Below, in pieces: positions 1 through 6,442 of a stretch of DNA of 9,119 bases. The stretch comes from Noviherbaspirillum sp. (GTDB lineage Bacteria > Pseudomonadota > Gammaproteobacteria > Burkholderiales > Burkholderiaceae): assembly GCA_028292785.1 (NCBI GenBank), contig JAQGLQ010000143.1:1-9119 (forward strand), read 5' to 3'. The notes under the pieces were generated by a model. It was not told the origin of the DNA. It did no database searches and saw nothing but the letters and a program-made list of their open reading frames with translations. The stretch's first letter is position 1; the number at the start of each line of letters is the position of its first letter. The translations under genes and the position numbers were made by a program.

Positions 1-306
1 GACCAGACCCAGGCCGGGCAATGCCAGGCTGGTGCCGGTCGCGGCGATCGCTGCAAGTGCAGCTCCGATCGTGCCGCCTACCGCTCCGCCGATGCCGGCG
101 CCTTCGGCAGCCTTGGTTCCGAGTTCCGTCGTCGCGGCACCCGTACCCGAAAAATGCTTCTTGCGTGCTTCATCCGACATGACGACGTTGATGTCATCCT
201 TCGTATAGCCTCGATCTGACAGACCTTGATATGCACGTTCCGCGCTTTGCCGATCGTTGAAGAGACCAGTGAGCATGCCGGAGTTGCGTTGTGTCGTCTG
301 TTCCAT
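1..306 (-). CDS. General stress protein, YflT-like domain (3' part outside window)
   Basis: The 102 codons read leftward from an ATG at 306-304 are open to the window edge, so the C-terminus is missing. A Shine-Dalgarno GGAG lies about 7 bases before the ATG. The N-terminus (roughly residues 10-50) has the pattern of the heat-induced stress protein YflT domain: GLFNDRQSAERAY, then RGYTKDDINVVMSDEARKKHF. A Gly/Ala-rich hydrophobic stretch from about residue 66 onward (GAGIGGAVGGTIGAAL) resembles the glycine-zipper-like membrane segment of proteobacterial 'general stress proteins', which are usually about 160-180 aa. The biochemical role of this family is not known; members are stress-induced small proteins thought to be membrane-associated. 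It is transcribed away from the oxidoreductase at 675. A candidate ECF-type promoter at 504-477 would give a leader of about 165 bases. The family assignment is from recalled motifs. Confidence 0.85.
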   Translation of the reverse strand, partial: MEQTTQRNSGMLTGLFNDRQSAERAYQGLSDRGYTKDDINVVMSDEARKKHFSGTGAATTELGTKAAEGAGIGGAVGGTIGAALAAIAATGTSLALPGLGLV

Positions 307-674
307 ATGGATCTCCAATTCAATTCCGTTGAAACGCTTGCGAATACGGCTGGTACCTCGCCGATGGAGGCACGAGGCAAGATCGTCGCGGCTCCTGGCA
401 CATCGCCGGATAGCGGCGAAGGCGCCTGCACTCGTTCGGGGCGTTTCGTTCAGGTTAATAAAACAGCAAGGAACCATATGAATGGAATTTGGATACTTAG
501 TTCCAAAGGCCTTCAATTCCTTTTTCAACAGAAGTTTTTCCCTTGCGGACTGACAGGCAATTCATTTATGCATGCTTTCGATCCGGCAAAAATACACATG
601 AAGAACAACTGCAGCGTTGCGTAACGAAATTCAATTGCCGATGTCTACCCGCACAATGCCTAGAGGAGTAAAAG
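307..674. other. Divergent intergenic region
   Basis: This 368-base gap separates the minus-strand stress gene from the plus-strand oxidoreductase, so it should hold promoters for both. The only motif I can defend is the minus-strand ECF-like site at 477-504. No convincing sigma-70 promoter is visible for the oxidoreductase. A 48-codon open frame (478-624, plus) starts 5 bases after AAGGA, but it resembles nothing I know and overlaps the candidate promoter, so it is not called as a gene. Confidence 0.6.
477..504 (-). promoter_or_regulatory. Candidate sigma-E/ECF-like promoter for the left-edge stress gene
   Basis: Read on the minus strand, GGAACTA (504-498) is followed by a 16-base spacer (497-482) and TCATA (481-477). 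This follows the RpoE pattern GGAACTT-N16-TCnnA with one -35 deviation. A near copy with the same spacer length lies upstream of the stress operon at 6307-6333. No transcription start is known, and two short motifs can arise by chance. Confidence 0.35.
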
Positions 675-1637
675 ATGACAGCCATTGGATACCATTGTTC
701 GCATGAGCAGTACCCTCCTTCCCTGCTTCTTCGTCACGCGAAACTGGCGGCGCAGGCAGGATTCGACTCGGCGATGTGCTCCGACCATTTTCATCCGTGG
801 AGCGAGCGGCAGGCGCAGAGCGGTTATGCATGGTCATGGCTCGGAGCGGCGCTCGAAGCGAGCAGCCTGTCGCTGGGGACCGTGTGCGCTCCCGGCCAGC
901 GCTATCATCCGGCGGTAGTCGCGCAGGCCGCGGCGACGCTCGCCGAAATGTATCCTGGCCGCTTCTGGCTTGCCGTCGGCAGCGGCGAAGCGCTGAACGA
1001 AAACATCACGGGCGCTCCGTGGATGGCCAAGCCGCAGCGCAATCAGCGCCTCAGGGAATGCGTCGACATCATGCGCGCCCTGTGGGCGGGCGAGACGGTG
1101 AGCCGGTGCGGCCTTGTGCAGACGAAGAATGCAAAACTCTATTCGCGATCCGAGAAGCCGCCGCCGATATTCGGCGCCTGCCTCACTCCCGAGTCGGCGG
1201 AATGGATGGGGCAATGGGCCGACGGCATGATCACCGTGTCGCAGGACCGGCAGCAGATGAAGCGCATCGCCGACGCATTCAGAGCGGGCGGCGGGAGGGG
1301 CAAGCCCATGTTCCTGCAGGTAGTGATCAGCCATGCGCCGACCCATGATGAAGCGCTGCGAGCGGCGTGCACCGAGTGGCGTCAGGCCGCGCTCGAGAAG
1401 TCGCAGCTCGCGGACCTCGATTCTCCGGCGGCATTCGATCGTGCGGTCGCGGGCTTGGGCGCGCGCGAGGTGGCGGACAGCATTCGCGTTTCATCGAGCC
1501 TGGAGCAGCAGATGGAATGGCTTGCGCAAGACGCGGAGCTGGGGTTCGATAAGCTGTTCGTGCATAACGTGCATCGGGATCAGGAAAGATTCATTTCGGT
1601 TTTTGCGGAGCGGGTGTTGCCAGCATTTGGGCGATAG
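675..1637 (+). CDS. Luciferase-like FMN-dependent oxidoreductase (TIGR03885-type, non-F420)
   Basis: This 320-residue protein belongs to the luciferase-like (LLM) TIM-barrel flavoenzyme class. It opens with IGYHCSHEQYPP, followed by AGFDSAMCSDHFHPWSERQ (about 28-46), a GTVCAPGQRYHPAVVAQAAATLAE block (about 68-91) and GRFWLAVGSGEALNE (about 95-109). I recall these as typical of the 'probable non-F420 flavinoid oxidoreductase' family, related to F420-dependent glucose-6-phosphate dehydrogenase but found in bacteria that do not make F420 and presumed to use FMN. The substrate is unknown. Length and C-terminus (KLFVHNVHRDQERFI...ERVLPAFG) look complete. The start is supported by AGAGGAG at 662-668, six bases before the ATG. 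It appears monocistronic, with no terminator visible after the stop. The same reading frame stays open after its TAG (see 1638-2153). Confidence 0.9.
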   Translation: MTAIGYHCSHEQYPPSLLLRHAKLAAQAGFDSAMCSDHFHPWSERQAQSGYAWSWLGAALEASSLSLGTVCAPGQRYHPAVVAQAAATLAEMYPGRFWLAVGSGEALNENITGAPWMAKPQRNQRLRECVDIMRALWAGETVSRCGLVQTKNAKLYSRSEKPPPIFGACLTPESAEWMGQWADGMITVSQDRQQMKRIADAFRAGGGRGKPMFLQVVISHAPTHDEALRAACTEWRQAALEKSQLADLDSPAAFDRAVAGLGAREVADSIRVSSSLEQQMEWLAQDAELGFDKLFVHNVHRDQERFISVFAERVLPAFGR

Positions 1638-2153
1638 CTTTGGCGGGCCGAGCGCGCATCCCATGAATTTGGTATTGTTCCGGCCACCCTGCCATGTCAC
1701 CATGCGCCGCTTGAGAAATATGGCAGGCCGCGATTCAAGGTAAGCGTCGGCCAGGTAAGCGCGAGAGGAACCATTTCTCACGGCGAGCATATCGATGCCA
1801 AAGACGTCGGTCCGGGACAAGCGCCTCAATACTGTTGCCTGTATCCGCAAGGGGATGGATCGTCTACCCGCCACTGGTTCAGGCAGGACCGCTCATTTCT
1901 CGCCGCATTGATCCATCGGGATTCGCTGCACCCGCCGGAAATGCCGGTCGGCCAACTGCTGGAGTTGTTTGGCGAAGTGGAGGAATATTGGCTCTCCGGA
2001 AAAATCGGAAAGCACTTGAGATTGATTTCCAATTCATGGGCGAAGGATGCGATCTGACATGACATTGGACTCGAACGCGCAACCGCGCCGCTCGGCAAAG
2101 CGCTGGATTTCGTATCGGCGCCGGGGTCGCGTTCAAGCGAGACGGGCGTATAG
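1638..2153 (+). pseudogene. Startless open frame, possible decayed gene of unknown family
   Basis: Directly after the oxidoreductase stop, the same frame runs 139 codons to a TGA at 2055-2057, then stays open again to a TAG at 2151-2153. There is no ATG, GTG or TTG in that frame before about 1905, and no ribosome site. The distal part reads like real protein (SFLAALIHRDSLHPPEMPVG, then LLELFGEVEEYWLSGKIG and KHLRLISNSWAKDAI), with charged and hydrophobic residues alternating as in helices. I recognise no family. The oxidoreductase already has its normal full length, so this is not its natural C-terminus. The best reading is a 5'-truncated gene remnant with an internal stop. The alternative is a chance open frame; the overlapping minus-strand open frames (1491-1874, 1826-2167, 1879-2250) look no more convincing. 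Confidence 0.3.
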
Positions 2154-2492
2154 GAAGTTCTTCGCATGATTCACCGTGTCGGACGACGCGGACATCTCTT
2201 GCGCGGCCGTAGCGGCTATCGAGGTCATGAAACCGATGTTGCCTTGTCAATTTTCATGACGGCATATGTCCCTCACGCATCAACGACACCTTCAGATACG
2301 GACTGATGGGCCGTTAATTACGGTACCAGGGAAAGCCCAACTAATTTATCGGTTCAGCTGGCAGGCTATCTGAGAAAATGAGATTCTGCGGAACGCCGTA
2401 TAGGCCCAAGATGCTGTCGTCGTCGGTTTGCGAGACAAAAGGGCTCGAGGGGATAGTGATTACTTTTAACGGATAATGGACCCGATGGTGCA
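2154..2492. other. Non-coding region upstream of the diguanylate cyclase
   Basis: No plausible coding frame is seen. It contains the 9-bp inverted repeat at 2224-2260, and an imperfect dyad CCGT-TAATT-ACGG around 2312-2324. No confident sigma-70 promoter could be placed. Part of the stretch is presumably the cyclase leader. Confidence 0.5.
2224..2260. repeat. Perfect 9-bp inverted repeat GTCATGAAA / TTTCATGAC
   Basis: GTCATGAAA at 2224-2232 is exactly mirrored by TTTCATGAC at 2252-2260 with a 19-base spacer. Each arm carries the self-complementary core TCATGA. The arms lie about 230-270 bases upstream of the cyclase start. They could be paired operator sites for a dimeric regulator or, less likely given the long loop, an RNA hairpin. 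No T-run follows, so it is not an intrinsic terminator. Confidence 0.6.
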
Positions 2493-4136
2493 ATGCTGAA
2501 TTTCCAAAGCTTGAAATTTCGAATCGTCGCGCTCGGCGTCGCACTGATCATGATCGGCGTCCTGGTGCGGCACTTCATTGCGCTACCAATGATTCAGGGA
2601 CACCTGCGCGAGCTGGCCTCGAGCCAGCAGTTGTCCATCGCGTCTTATGTCGCGCGCGACATCGACAATAGCATTGCGTCGCGTCTGACGCTGATCGAGC
2701 GGTTCGCCGCCGAATTGCCCGCGGAACTGGCGCGGCAACCGGACAAGCTGAATGCGTGGGTCAAGGAGCGGCAGCAAATCAATCCTATGTTCAATGGCGG
2801 GTTGCTCGCGGTGCGGCCGGACGGACGTGGCCTTCTGGCGGAATATCCGGCTGTAGCCGGCCGCAGCCGGCTCGACTATGCGCCATCGGATTGGCTGTCG
2901 GCCGCTATGCGGGACAAAAAGCCGGTAATGGGCAAACCGTCGCGCGGACGCGTGGACGGCGAGCCCATTATCGTTTTCGCGGCCCCGGTACGCGATGCCG
3001 CCGGCAGCATCGTGACGGTGCTGGCAGGCGTTGCGGTGATCAATAAACCGGGCTTTCTCGAGCGCATGCAAGAGACGCAGATCGGCGCAACCGGCGGATT
3101 GCTGCTGGTTTCGCCCGCGGATCGCCTGTTTGTCTCGTCGAGCGACCCGACCATGGTCCTCACGCCGACGCCGCCCAGCGGCACGAATCTGCTGCATGAT
3201 CGTGCCATGGCGGGCTATCGCGGCATCGGCGTCACCGTCAACGCCAGAGGTGTGGAGGAGTTGTCCGCAATGGTGACGGTCCCCAGCGCCGGCTGGTTCG
3301 TGGTGGCCCGCATGCCGACCCGGGAGGCATTTCGCCTGATCGATGCGCTGCGCGCTTTGATCTTCAAATCCAATACAGCGATCCTGATTACCGTGCTCGC
3401 GATACTGCTGTTCGCATCGTCGCGCATCCTGCGCCCGCTCACCGATGCCGCACACGCGATACGCGATATGGCAGATGGCCGGCGCAAGCTCGCACCGCTG
3501 CCGGTCGTGCGCGATGACGAGGTCGGCAAGCTGCTGAGAGGATTCAACTTTCTGGTGGAGAGATTGCGCAAGGAAGAATCCGCGCGAGCGGTCACCGAGG
3601 CCCGGTTGAAGTTCTTGGCCCATCACGACTCGTTAACCGGACTACACAACCGTGCAATGCTGGAAGACCGCCTGGAGCAGGCGCTGGGCCGCGCGGAGCG
3701 CGACGGCTCGCACGTCGCATTGCTGTTTTGCGATCTGGACGGCTTCAAGGAGATCAACGATAAATACGGGCATGATGCCGGCGACGCAGTGCTGCGTCAG
3801 GTCGCCGGGCGATTGGCCACCGGGCGCCGACGGACCGACACGGTGGCACGTCTGGGCGGTGACGAATTCGTCATCCTGCTGACCGGGCTCAACGATCCCC
3901 GCTCTGCCGCGGAGATCGTTGCCCGGCAGTGTCTGATGGCTGTCAGCGCGCCGTTCGAGCTCGGCGAAAGCAGACTTGCGTTAGGCATGTCCATCGGTAT
4001 TGCGCTGCATACCGGGGCCGCGGTCGCCCCATCCTATCTGATGGCGCGGGCCGATATCGCGATGTATCAGGCCAAGCGCAAAGGAAAGGGAAAATTTTTC
4101 TTTATCGAAGAAAGCAGCGCTGTCGAGTTCGAATAG
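2493..4136 (+). CDS. Membrane diguanylate cyclase: Cache-like sensor, HAMP, GGDEF
   Basis: The 547-residue protein should make cyclic di-GMP from two GTP at the inner membrane. Residues about 9-32 form a first transmembrane helix. Residues about 35-275 form an extracytoplasmic region with dCache-like features (helical start, then blocks such as GEPIIVFAAPVRD and GWFVVARMP). Residues about 293-312 are the second helix, and about 310-362 a HAMP linker (RILRPLTDAAHAIRDMADG). The GGDEF domain spans about 370-540. Its signature GGDEF is at 455-459, the metal/substrate block FCDLDGFKEINDKYGHDAGD at 412-431, and an RxxD product-inhibition site (RRTD, 446-449) sits exactly five residues before GGDEF. 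It therefore looks active and feedback-inhibited. No EAL domain is present. The ligand cannot be inferred. The ATG at 2493 is the only in-frame candidate near the domain start, but its ribosome site is weak. It stands alone between non-coding stretches. Confidence 0.93.
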   Translation: MLNFQSLKFRIVALGVALIMIGVLVRHFIALPMIQGHLRELASSQQLSIASYVARDIDNSIASRLTLIERFAAELPAELARQPDKLNAWVKERQQINPMFNGGLLAVRPDGRGLLAEYPAVAGRSRLDYAPSDWLSAAMRDKKPVMGKPSRGRVDGEPIIVFAAPVRDAAGSIVTVLAGVAVINKPGFLERMQETQIGATGGLLLVSPADRLFVSSSDPTMVLTPTPPSGTNLLHDRAMAGYRGIGVTVNARGVEELSAMVTVPSAGWFVVARMPTREAFRLIDALRALIFKSNTAILITVLAILLFASSRILRPLTDAAHAIRDMADGRRKLAPLPVVRDDEVGKLLRGFNFLVERLRKEESARAVTEARLKFLAHHDSLTGLHNRAMLEDRLEQALGRAERDGSHVALLFCDLDGFKEINDKYGHDAGDAVLRQVAGRLATGRRRTDTVARLGGDEFVILLTGLNDPRSAAEIVARQCLMAVSAPFELGESRLALGMSIGIALHTGAAVAPSYLMARADIAMYQAKRKGKGKFFFIEESSAVEFE

Positions 4137-4239
4137 ATGGAGGGGCGTTTCATCAGGGTCGCGCTCGGTCTGATTGCCAACGGCTGCCTTACCGCCGCAA
4201 GTCTGCGTCGCAGCATTTGGACAGGGAGAAGGCAGGTAA

Positions 4240-4270
4240 TTGACAATTAATAAGGTACAGCTTTTAAAAT
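4240..4270 (+). promoter_or_regulatory. Candidate hipBA promoter
   Basis: A perfect -35 hexamer TTGACA lies at 4240-4245. Two -10 choices follow: TTTAAA at 4263-4268 with a 17-base spacer, or TAAAAT at 4265-4270 (five of six to consensus) with a 19-base spacer. Either gives a leader of about 80 bases to hipB. The site opens a markedly AT-rich stretch that contrasts with the GC-rich genes on both sides. Confidence 0.55.
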
Positions 4271-4344
4271 TTATAAGCCAGAGCATATAAAAGCATAATA
4301 TAAGGCCTAGGAAATATATTGAAATTATTCGCCATAGCTTATAA
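4271..4344. promoter_or_regulatory. Repeated TATAAG elements, candidate HipB operators
   Basis: TATAAGCC at 4272-4279 is repeated as TATAAGGCC at 4299-4307. TTATAAGC (4271-4278) recurs inverted as GCTTATAA at 4337-4344. AGCATATAA (4282-4290) and AGCATAATATAA (4292-4303) form a further imperfect direct repeat. The copies lie just downstream of the candidate -10 and before the hipB start, where an autorepressing antitoxin would bind. E. coli HipB uses TATCC-N8-GGATA; that exact motif is not seen here, so the operator role is inferred. Confidence 0.4.
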
Positions 4345-4356
4345 ACTGGATCGACT

Positions 4357-4848
4357 ATGGCTACTGCGTATCCGATCCGCTTTGCTGAACAACTTCGCCA
4401 ACATTTACGGGCGTTGCGGAAGCGGCGCGGCCTGACCCAGGCTAAACTCGGCCAGCTCCTTGGAGTGAGCCAGGCGCGTATCGCCGAAATCGAAGCCAAC
4501 CCGGGCCTGGTGAACCTGGAACAGATGCTGCAAATATTTTCAGCGCTGGGCGTCACGTTGTCCCTGGTCGAGGATACAGCGACAACAGTCGTCGAAGAGT
4601 CTTCCCAATCTCCAAAGCCGGCTGCGAATCCCGGAATCAAGCGCCGTTCCGGTCCTGACTACAGCTTTGCCGCTCCAACGGCTATCTGGCAAGCACATCA
4701 AATCACCAGCGTGCCCGCCGCTGCGGACGTAGACCACGACGCCGCCGTCCCGCCGCGCGAGCAGTCACGCCGGGACGCTCCCGATAAAGATCTGCAACCG
4801 TCATCGAAGCGGAACTTCATTATCGAACCGAAGAAAGGGGCCTGGTAG
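4357..4848 (+). CDS. hipB: HipB-family antitoxin and autorepressor, long C-terminal tail
   Basis: The 163-residue protein has an XRE/Cro-type helix-turn-helix domain at about 10-70 (LRALRKRRGLTQAKLGQLLG then VSQARIAEIEANPG), followed by the strand LGVTLSLVE typical of HipB. It should neutralise HipA and repress the shared promoter. E. coli HipB is only 88 residues. Here about 90 further residues, rich in Pro, Ala, Ser and charge and probably disordered, separate the domain from a C-terminus NFIIEPKKGAW. The last residue is Trp, as in E. coli HipB (ending LEW). GGA at 4348-4350 lies six bases before the ATG as a weak ribosome site. The stop TAG shares its last base with the hipA GTG start, indicating one transcript and coupled translation. 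Confidence 0.9.
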   Translation: MATAYPIRFAEQLRQHLRALRKRRGLTQAKLGQLLGVSQARIAEIEANPGLVNLEQMLQIFSALGVTLSLVEDTATTVVEESSQSPKPAANPGIKRRSGPDYSFAAPTAIWQAHQITSVPAAADVDHDAAVPPREQSRRDAPDKDLQPSSKRNFIIEPKKGAW

Positions 4849-6176
4849 TGCAGGCGCTGAATGCATGGATGAACGGCGAGCTGGTGGGACAGTGGACTGT
4901 CGACCGCAATTCCCATACCTTCCGCTACGATCCATCATGGCTGGAATCCGAGCACCGGCGCTCGCTCTCGCTGTCACTGCCTATCAGCAGCTCGCTCGAA
5001 ATAAAAGGAGATGTGGTCAAAAACTACTTCGCCAACTTATTGCCGGACAATGAACGGATACGGCAGCGGTTGGGCAAGCGGTTCAACGTCAGGACGAATA
5101 CGTTCGAGCTTTTGCAGGCCATCGGCCGCGACTGCGTCGGTGCCGTGCAACTGCTGCCGACGGATGACATCCCCGCCGGATGGGACCGTATCGAATGCGA
5201 GCCGCAAACAGAGGAGCAGCTGGTCGAACTTCTGCATGCCGTTCCCTCGGAAGCCAGCCCGGAAATTCATGATGACGACCTGTTTCGCATTTCCATTGCA
5301 GGCGCCCAGGAGAAGACCGCTCTCACGCGCTGGCGCGATCAGTGGTGCCGACCGCACGGCGCCACGCCGACCACGCATATCATCAAGCTCCCCCTGGGAC
5401 TCATCGGGGGCATGCGGCGTATCGATGCGTCGGACTCCGTACAAAACGAATGGCTGTGCGCCCAAATCATTCAGGCGCTTGGTCTGCCGGTTGCGCCCAC
5501 GTCCATCGGGAAGTTCGGCGATCAGACGGTGCTGATAGTGCAGCGGTTCGACCGGGAATGGATGGGCGGGGAAGCATGGATCGCGCGCCTGCCCCAGGAG
5601 GACTTCTGCCAGGCGCTCGGCATCGCACCTGAGCGGAAGTATGAAAAGGATGGCGGGCCCGGCATGCTCAAGTGCCTGCAGCTTTTGCAAGGCAGCGGGG
5701 ACAAGGACGACAGGACCCTGTTTCTGCTGGCGCAACTCGCCTTTTTCCTGCTGGCCGCCACCGATGGCCATGCCAAGAACTTTTCCCTCTTTTTGAAGCG
5801 CGGCGACACCTACGGGATGACGCCTCTGTACGACATGCTCTCCATGTGGCCTTACTTCGGTAAAGCCAACAACCAGTTCGATCAGCGCAAAGCGGGACTT
5901 GCGATGGCAGTGCGCGCAACCGATCCTCATTATCGCTTCCATGAAATCCAGACACGCCACTGGCACCAGCTTGCGATGAAGAACGGAGGCCCGGAGATCT
6001 GGGACGCCATGCTGCACCTGGTGGCAAGCGTAGACGAGGCGCTGGCAACGGTCGAACGTCAACTGCCCAATGATTTCCCTCTTCATACATGGGATTCGAT
6101 TTCGGCCGGAATCAAGCGACAAGTAAAAAAATTCCACGCCGGAGACCTCACTGGCAGGCCTCGCCAACCGGCGTAA
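4848..6176 (+). CDS. hipA: HipA serine/threonine kinase toxin
   Basis: The 442-residue protein matches the E. coli HipA type and its length. That kinase phosphorylates glutamyl-tRNA synthetase (GltX), halting translation and inducing persistence. The key elements appear intact: the autophosphorylation/P-loop segment FRISIAGAQEKTAL with Ser149 (E. coli Ser150), TTHIIKLPLG with Lys180, the catalytic loop ATDGHAKNFS with Asp306 (E. coli Asp309) and the metal-binding PLYDMLS with Asp329 (E. coli Asp332). The N-terminal subdomain includes YFANLLPDNERIRQRLG (about 60-76). The start is GTG at 4848, preceded by AAAGGGG at 4834-4840 with a 7-base gap and overlapping the hipB stop by one base. There is no visible truncation or frameshift, so it is probably functional. 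The GltX target is from family knowledge and is not shown here. Confidence 0.94.
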   Translation: MQALNAWMNGELVGQWTVDRNSHTFRYDPSWLESEHRRSLSLSLPISSSLEIKGDVVKNYFANLLPDNERIRQRLGKRFNVRTNTFELLQAIGRDCVGAVQLLPTDDIPAGWDRIECEPQTEEQLVELLHAVPSEASPEIHDDDLFRISIAGAQEKTALTRWRDQWCRPHGATPTTHIIKLPLGLIGGMRRIDASDSVQNEWLCAQIIQALGLPVAPTSIGKFGDQTVLIVQRFDREWMGGEAWIARLPQEDFCQALGIAPERKYEKDGGPGMLKCLQLLQGSGDKDDRTLFLLAQLAFFLLAATDGHAKNFSLFLKRGDTYGMTPLYDMLSMWPYFGKANNQFDQRKAGLAMAVRATDPHYRFHEIQTRHWHQLAMKNGGPEIWDAMLHLVASVDEALATVERQLPNDFPLHTWDSISAGIKRQVKKFHAGDLTGRPRQPA

Positions 6177-6279
6177 ATATTGAGTTGCAGAATCGCTCGA
6201 GCGTGCCTTCGAGAAAGATTTCAATAGAAAGTCGGGCGGATGACCGCTGCGGCTTCATCCCACACCGACTCAAATCAAT

Positions 6280-6293
6280 TTCTCTAAAGAGAA
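6280..6293. repeat. TTCTCT-AA-AGAGAA dyad upstream of the stress operon
   Basis: TTCTCT at 6280-6285 is mirrored by AGAGAA at 6288-6293 around a two-base centre. It sits 13 bases upstream of the candidate -35 element of the stress operon, a normal place for an activator or repressor. A second short palindrome, CGCTCGAGCG (6194-6203), lies just after hipA and has no T-run. No regulator can be named. Confidence 0.3.
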
Positions 6294-6306
6294 TCATCAA
6301 TCTTCA

Positions 6307-6333
6307 GAACTAAAACCGATCTTGCATTTCTAA
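6307..6333 (+). promoter_or_regulatory. Candidate sigma-E/ECF-like promoter of the stress operon
   Basis: GAACTA at 6307-6312, a 16-base spacer (6313-6328) and TCTAA at 6329-6333 follow the RpoE pattern GAACTT-N16-TCTGA with two deviations. A leader of about 100 bases would precede the first gene's ATG at 6443. The same architecture occurs upstream of the left-edge stress gene. No better sigma-70 promoter was seen here; TTGCAT at 6322 has no suitable -10 at normal spacing. Confidence 0.4.
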
Positions 6334-6356
6334 CATTGTAAGACGGCAAACCTTAA

Positions 6357-6393
6357 CGGCATCACATGCTTCATACCGAATGCAGGGATGCCG
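6357..6393 (+). other. Stem-loop in the stress operon leader
   Basis: The outer stem CGGCATC (6357-6363) pairs with GATGCCG (6387-6393). After a small internal loop, TGCTTC (6367-6372) pairs with GAA-GCA (6378-6384, one T bulged) around the five-base loop ATACC. It lies between the candidate promoter and the ribosome site of the first gene. It lacks the T-run of a terminator. A leader regulatory or mRNA-stabilising role is inferred. Confidence 0.4.
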
Positions 6394-6442
6394 GATTATC
6401 GTTTTCAGAGAGTGTATTCAATCAATAACCAGGAGCGAAGCG

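Noticed and set aside
226..624. Open frame of 132 codons on the plus strand, and its 48-codon sub-frame 478-624 with an AAGGA site
   Set aside because: The longer frame lies antisense to the YflT-like gene, and the short one has no recognisable protein pattern and covers the candidate ECF promoter. A leader peptide cannot be excluded but is not supported.
1491..2250. Three overlapping minus-strand open frames (1491-1874, 1826-2167, 1879-2250)
   Set aside because: They overlap each other and the oxidoreductase, are rich in Arg/Ser/Pro, lack family motifs and look like antisense shadows of the plus-strand open frame.
4137..4250. 37-codon open frame starting right after the cyclase stop
   Set aside because: There is no clear ribosome site, no recognisable motif, and it runs into the hipBA promoter; most likely chance.
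3981..4640. Minus-strand open frame of 219 codons
   Set aside because: It is antisense to the GGDEF end, the hip promoter and the HipB helix-turn-helix, all of which have better support.
6336..6393. GGCAAACC string suggesting a c-di-GMP (GEMM-I) riboswitch before the stress operon
   Set aside because: Only the short GGCAAACC string fits. The GAAA tetraloop and the GACGCAAAGCC segment of the GEMM core are absent.
6380..6442. Upstream in-frame ATG at 6380 as the start of the first stress operon gene
   Set aside because: It has no ribosome site, lies within a predicted stem-loop and adds an untypical N-terminus. The ATG at 6443 has AGGAG at ideal distance.
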